From positions 1 to 44,451 of the forward strand of contig JASFHF010000014.1 of assembly GCA_050123375.1 (NCBI GenBank): a DNA stretch of 44,451 nt, given 5' to 3'. The notes under the pieces were generated by a model. It was not told where the DNA came from, ran no database searches, and saw nothing but the letters and a program-made list of their open reading frames with translations. The translations under genes and the position numbers were made by a program. This stretch comes from JASFHF01 sp050123375 (GTDB lineage Bacteria; Pseudomonadota; Gammaproteobacteria; UBA12402). Position 1 is the first letter of the stretch. Each line of letters starts with the position of its first letter. Of the stretch, positions 41,768 to 44,451 are shown in pieces.

Positions 41768-43243
41768 ATGACAGAATTAAATATTACTCAATCAAAATTA
41801 ATTTTTGAGAAATCACGTCAAGGCCGCTTTGCATCGTCTCATGTTCCATCCAAAGAAGTTGATCTTGATGATATTCCAGAAGAGTTATTACGAACAACTA
41901 AGCCTTTGTTGCCGGAAGTTTCTGAATTAGATGTAGTTAGACATTATACTAATTTATCGCAAAAGAACTTTTCGGTAGATACTCATTTTTATCCGTTGGG
42001 TTCTTGTACCATGAAATATAATGCGCGTTGTTTGAATACTTTGGCATCATTACCTGGGTTTTTAGGATGCCATCCTTTAGCTTTAGTACAGAACCAAAAG
42101 GGTGTCATGGAATGTTTGTATGAGACTCAAGAAATACTTAAAATTGTTACGGGTATGGACGGCATATCATTAACTCCGATGGCAGGCGCACAAGGTGAAT
42201 TTGCTGGTGTTTTAATGATTAGAGCTTATCATGAAGCTCGCGGTGATAAAGAACGCACTGAAATTATCATTCCAGATGCTGCACATGGAACTAATCCTGC
42301 TTCAGCTACGATGTGTGGTTATAAGACTCGGGAAATTCCAACTAAAAAAGATGGTGATATTGATATCGAAGCGTTAAAAGCAGCGGTTGGTCCGCAAACT
42401 GCGGGAATTATGTTAACTAATCCGTCTACTTTAGGAGTGTTTGAACGCAAGATTGAAGAAGTTGCTAAAATTGTGCATGGTGTTGGCGGGTTGTTATATT
42501 ATGACGGTGCTAATCTTAATGCAGTTTTAGGTAAAGTGCGTCCAGGGGATATGGGTTTTGATGTAATTCATTTGAATTTACATAAAACTTTTGGAACTCC
42601 GCATGGTGGTGGCGGTCCTGGTTCTGGTCCGATTGTTTGTAAAGAACGGTTAAAGCCATTTCTACCAATTCCTTTTGTGGAAAAAACCGATAAAGGTTAT
42701 CGTTGGGTTACCGAAAAAGATTTACCGCAAACCATTGGCAGATTATCTGCTTTTGCGGGGAATGTTGGGATTGTTCTGCGGGCTTATATTTATTTGCGCT
42801 TATTGGGAGTAGAAGGATTACCTAGAGTTGCTCAATTTTCTACTTTAAATGCAAATTATTTGATGAAAAAATTGCAAAAAGCTGGATTTACTATTTCATT
42901 TCCTGATCGTCGCGCAGTACACGAATTTATTGTTACTGTTGAAGATCAAACTAAAAAATATGGAGTTCGCGCACTTGATTATGCAAAACGCTTATTGGAT
43001 TATAATGCCCATGCGCCGACTATATATTTCCCATTATTAATTCCTGAGTGTTTGTTGATTGAACCCACAGAAACTGAAAGTAAAGATTCTGTTGATGATT
43101 TTGTTGCAGTTATGACAAAAATCAAAACTGAAGCAGAAACAGATGCAGAATTAGTTAAAACGGCGCCGCATAATCGTCCAGTCGGTAGACTTGATGATAC
43201 TAAAGCGGCCAGAGATTTAGATTTGGTTTATAAAGAAGAGTAG
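41768..43243 (+). CDS. gcvPB: Glycine decarboxylase subunit 2 (P protein beta)
   Basis: This is the catalytic half of the split P protein (491 aa). The PLP lysine is in HLNLHKTFGTPHGGGGPGSGP territory; other marks are FYPLGSCTMKYN, SLTPMAGAQGEFAG and DAAHGTNPASA. With PA it decarboxylates glycine and passes aminomethyl to H protein. It starts 13 bases after gcvPA. The stop is 11 bases before repeat copy D. The gcvL (lipoamide dehydrogenase) gene is not here. Confidence 0.95.
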   Translation: MTELNITQSKLIFEKSRQGRFASSHVPSKEVDLDDIPEELLRTTKPLLPEVSELDVVRHYTNLSQKNFSVDTHFYPLGSCTMKYNARCLNTLASLPGFLGCHPLALVQNQKGVMECLYETQEILKIVTGMDGISLTPMAGAQGEFAGVLMIRAYHEARGDKERTEIIIPDAAHGTNPASATMCGYKTREIPTKKDGDIDIEALKAAVGPQTAGIMLTNPSTLGVFERKIEEVAKIVHGVGGLLYYDGANLNAVLGKVRPGDMGFDVIHLNLHKTFGTPHGGGGPGSGPIVCKERLKPFLPIPFVEKTDKGYRWVTEKDLPQTIGRLSAFAGNVGIVLRAYIYLRLLGVEGLPRVAQFSTLNANYLMKKLQKAGFTISFPDRRAVHEFIVTVEDQTKKYGVRALDYAKRLLDYNAHAPTIYFPLLIPECLLIEPTETESKDSVDDFVAVMTKIKTEAETDAELVKTAPHNRPVGRLDDTKAARDLDLVYKEE

Positions 43244-43254
43244 TTTGAAATATT

Positions 43255-43384
43255 GGGGTACGTAAAAATGGGGTCAAAGCTTGAATTTTACGCTTTGGTT
43301 TAATAGACAGAAGTAGATAAATTGAATTTTAGTAACTTAAGTTAGAGTGTAAAATTCAAGCTTTGACCCCGCTAAGTGGTACCC
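43255..43384 (+). repeat. GGGGTC hairpin element, copy D
   Basis: The perfect 21-bp inner arms are 43270-43290 and 43350-43370, identical to copy B. Outer GGGGTA (43255) and GGTACCC (43378) are kept. It lies between gcvPB and lgt, in the same orientation as the others, and ends 25 bases before the preferred lgt start. Confidence 0.87.
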
Positions 43385-43408
43385 ATGATCTTGCTACGGA
43401 GTAATTTG

Positions 43409-44185
43409 TTGCTTATCTACCCTCGTATCAACCCGGTTGCAATTCATCTTGGAGCATTAAAAATCCATTGGTATGGTTTAATGTATTTATTAAGCTTTAT
43501 TTTTGGCTGGTTTTTAATGAATTATCGTGCGCGTAAGTTTCAATTTGATTGGAGTCGTGATCAAATTACAGATTTGATTTTTTATATTGCAATTGGTGTG
43601 CTATTAGGCGGCCGCATCGGTTATTTGCTGTTTTATGATTTACCGAATTTTCTTCATGCACCATGGATTATCATTAAAGTGTGGGAAGGGGGAATGTCTT
43701 TTCATGGTGGATTATTGGGTGTAATTCTAATGACTTGGTTATGGAGCCGTAAACAGCAAAAACATTTTTTAGATGTTACGGATTTTATTGCGCCGATTAT
43801 TCCGATAGGTTTGGCTGCAGGAAGGATTGGTAATTTTTTGCAGGGTGAATTGTGGGGCAAAATTACCAATGTTCCCTGGGCTATGGTTTATCCACAAGCA
43901 GGATCGTTACCACGTCATCCTTCAGAGATTTACGAATTTTTATTAGAAGGTGTTTTGTTGTTTATTATTTTGTGGTTTTATTCAGCAAAACCAAAACCGC
44001 GGATGGCGGTTTCAGCCCTATTTTTACTGGGTTATGGCGTTTTTCGATTTTTTGCAGAATTTTTCCGGATGCCGGATCCGCAATATGGTTATTTGGCTTT
44101 TGGCTGGTTGACTATGGGTCAGATTTTGTCGTTTCCGATGATAGTTATTGGGGCTATTTTGTTGGTTTTGGCTTATAGATCTTGA
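43409..44185 (+). CDS. lgt: Prolipoprotein diacylglyceryl transferase
   Basis: Lgt attaches diacylglycerol from phosphatidylglycerol to the lipobox cysteine of preprolipoproteins at the inner membrane. About seven helices are visible, with the conserved HWYGLMYL, GGRIGYLLFYDL, SFHGGLLG and the Lgt signature GLAAGRIGNFLQGELWG. The start chosen is TTG 43409 (MLIYPRINPVAIHLG, 258 aa), with GGAG 7 bases upstream. ATG 43385 and GTG 43376 are in frame but fall at the edge of or inside repeat D and add residues not seen in relatives. Confidence 0.92.
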   Translation: MLIYPRINPVAIHLGALKIHWYGLMYLLSFIFGWFLMNYRARKFQFDWSRDQITDLIFYIAIGVLLGGRIGYLLFYDLPNFLHAPWIIIKVWEGGMSFHGGLLGVILMTWLWSRKQQKHFLDVTDFIAPIIPIGLAAGRIGNFLQGELWGKITNVPWAMVYPQAGSLPRHPSEIYEFLLEGVLLFIILWFYSAKPKPRMAVSALFLLGYGVFRFFAEFFRMPDPQYGYLAFGWLTMGQILSFPMIVIGAILLVLAYRS

Positions 44186-44186
44186 C

Positions 44187-44233
44187 ATTTCCGCATATGC
44201 GCTTCACAATATGCGAAGCGCATATGCGGAAAT
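44187..44233. terminator. Strong hairpin after lgt
   Basis: The perfect 19-bp arms are ATTTCCGCATATGCGCTTC at 44187-44205 and its complement at 44215-44233. It begins just after the lgt stop. No U-run follows, so it may act as an RNA-stabilising or REP-like hairpin as well as a terminator. Confidence 0.6.
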
Positions 44234-44341
44234 CTTAGGTGGAAAAAGATGTGAATTACTTTCCAACTCACTTAGCCTTGGGCAGAGCTTTTTGTAATCG
44301 TAAGGAAGAAACCAAATGGTTGTTGTATAACTTGCATATTT

Positions 44342-44361
44342 CCCCGCGGCTTGCCGCGGGG
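44342..44361. repeat. GC-rich 20-bp palindrome
   Basis: CCCCGCGGCTTGCCGCGGGG is a perfect palindrome except for its TT centre, strongly GC-rich against the AT-rich surroundings. It resembles a REP unit or a factor-independent hairpin upstream of the next gene. Confidence 0.55.
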
Positions 44362-44438
44362 TGGTGTTAAAGGGAAAGTTTGAAAACCGTAGGTTTTCAA
44401 GTATGATGCGCGAATGGAAGTAAAGAAGAGTAACCATT

Positions 44439-44451
44439 GTGCGTATCAAAC
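44439..44451 (+). CDS. Possible start of the next gene (partial)
   Basis: AAGAAGAG at 44424-44431 is followed by GTG at 44439 and four codons (VRIK) before the window ends. A short overlapping ATG reading (44404) stops after five codons. The identity cannot be judged. Confidence 0.25.

Noticed and set aside
44204..44449. Minus-strand ORF of 81 codons at the right edge.
   Set aside because: It runs through two palindromes, has no ribosome site and no recognised motif.

Overview
The window is a stretch of AT-rich chromosome from a Gram-negative gammaproteobacterium. The evidence is LPS core genes (waaA, waaF, a Kdo-kinase-like gene), ihfB, the nnr-tsaE-amiB-mutL-miaA order and a murC-murB-ddl-ftsQ-ftsA-ftsZ division cluster. 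The split glycine decarboxylase (gcvPA plus gcvPB), short type II MurB, a MutL with the endonuclease motif and the one-polypeptide double-permease ABC system fit the Legionellales (Coxiella/Legionella/Rickettsiella side). That placement is inference; no rRNA or tRNA gene was seen to confirm it.

Layout. 1-1300: an XRE regulator with a catalytically dead S24-like domain, cut by the window edge, divergent from two tiny ORFs. 1388-6166: an importer of NitT/TauT type without a binding protein, then a CPA1 Na+/H+ antiporter. 6192-9917: waaA, rpe, and a minus-strand run of Kdo-kinase-like gene, rpiA and glpE-like rhodanese. 9999-11581: a decayed three-gene cassette (TIGR04255-like, XRE, and a third protein broken by a frameshift). 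11718-16712: a membrane protein, waaF, a HAD phosphatase, a HicBA module whose toxin gene carries a MITE, miaA, and an intact YefM-YoeB module wedged between miaA and mutL. 16932-22088: mutL, amiB, tsaE and nnr. 22171-29195: the division cluster. 29412-33106: an AAA/DUF4143 ATPase, an AhpD-like protein, dcd, ihfB and a coiled-coil hypothetical. 33200-37739: metK-rsmE, cca, a coiled-coil membrane protein and psd. 37841-38572: a lysine-rich protein with a 9-bp microsatellite. 38761-44185: gcvT-gcvH-gcvPA-gcvPB, then lgt.

The most unusual content is a set of structured repeats placed between genes. (i) Four copies of a 130-bp GGGGTC...GACCCC hairpin element all have the same orientation, all lie in or beside plus-strand gene series, and all sit on or just behind a stop codon; one supplies the stop codon and last four residues of FtsQ. 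Their arms occur in two versions with matched changes on both sides. (ii) Two copies of a three-way-junction element have an outer stem and two inner hairpins that covary, and a possible longer relative lies at 31668-31867. (iii) A palindromic ACTCGTAATTTTACAA family is present as one full and one half copy. (iv) A 183-bp TA-flanked MITE interrupts hicA; removing it with one TA restores a normal HicA frame exactly. No transposase or RAYT gene is present, so all would depend on enzymes elsewhere or be fixed relics.
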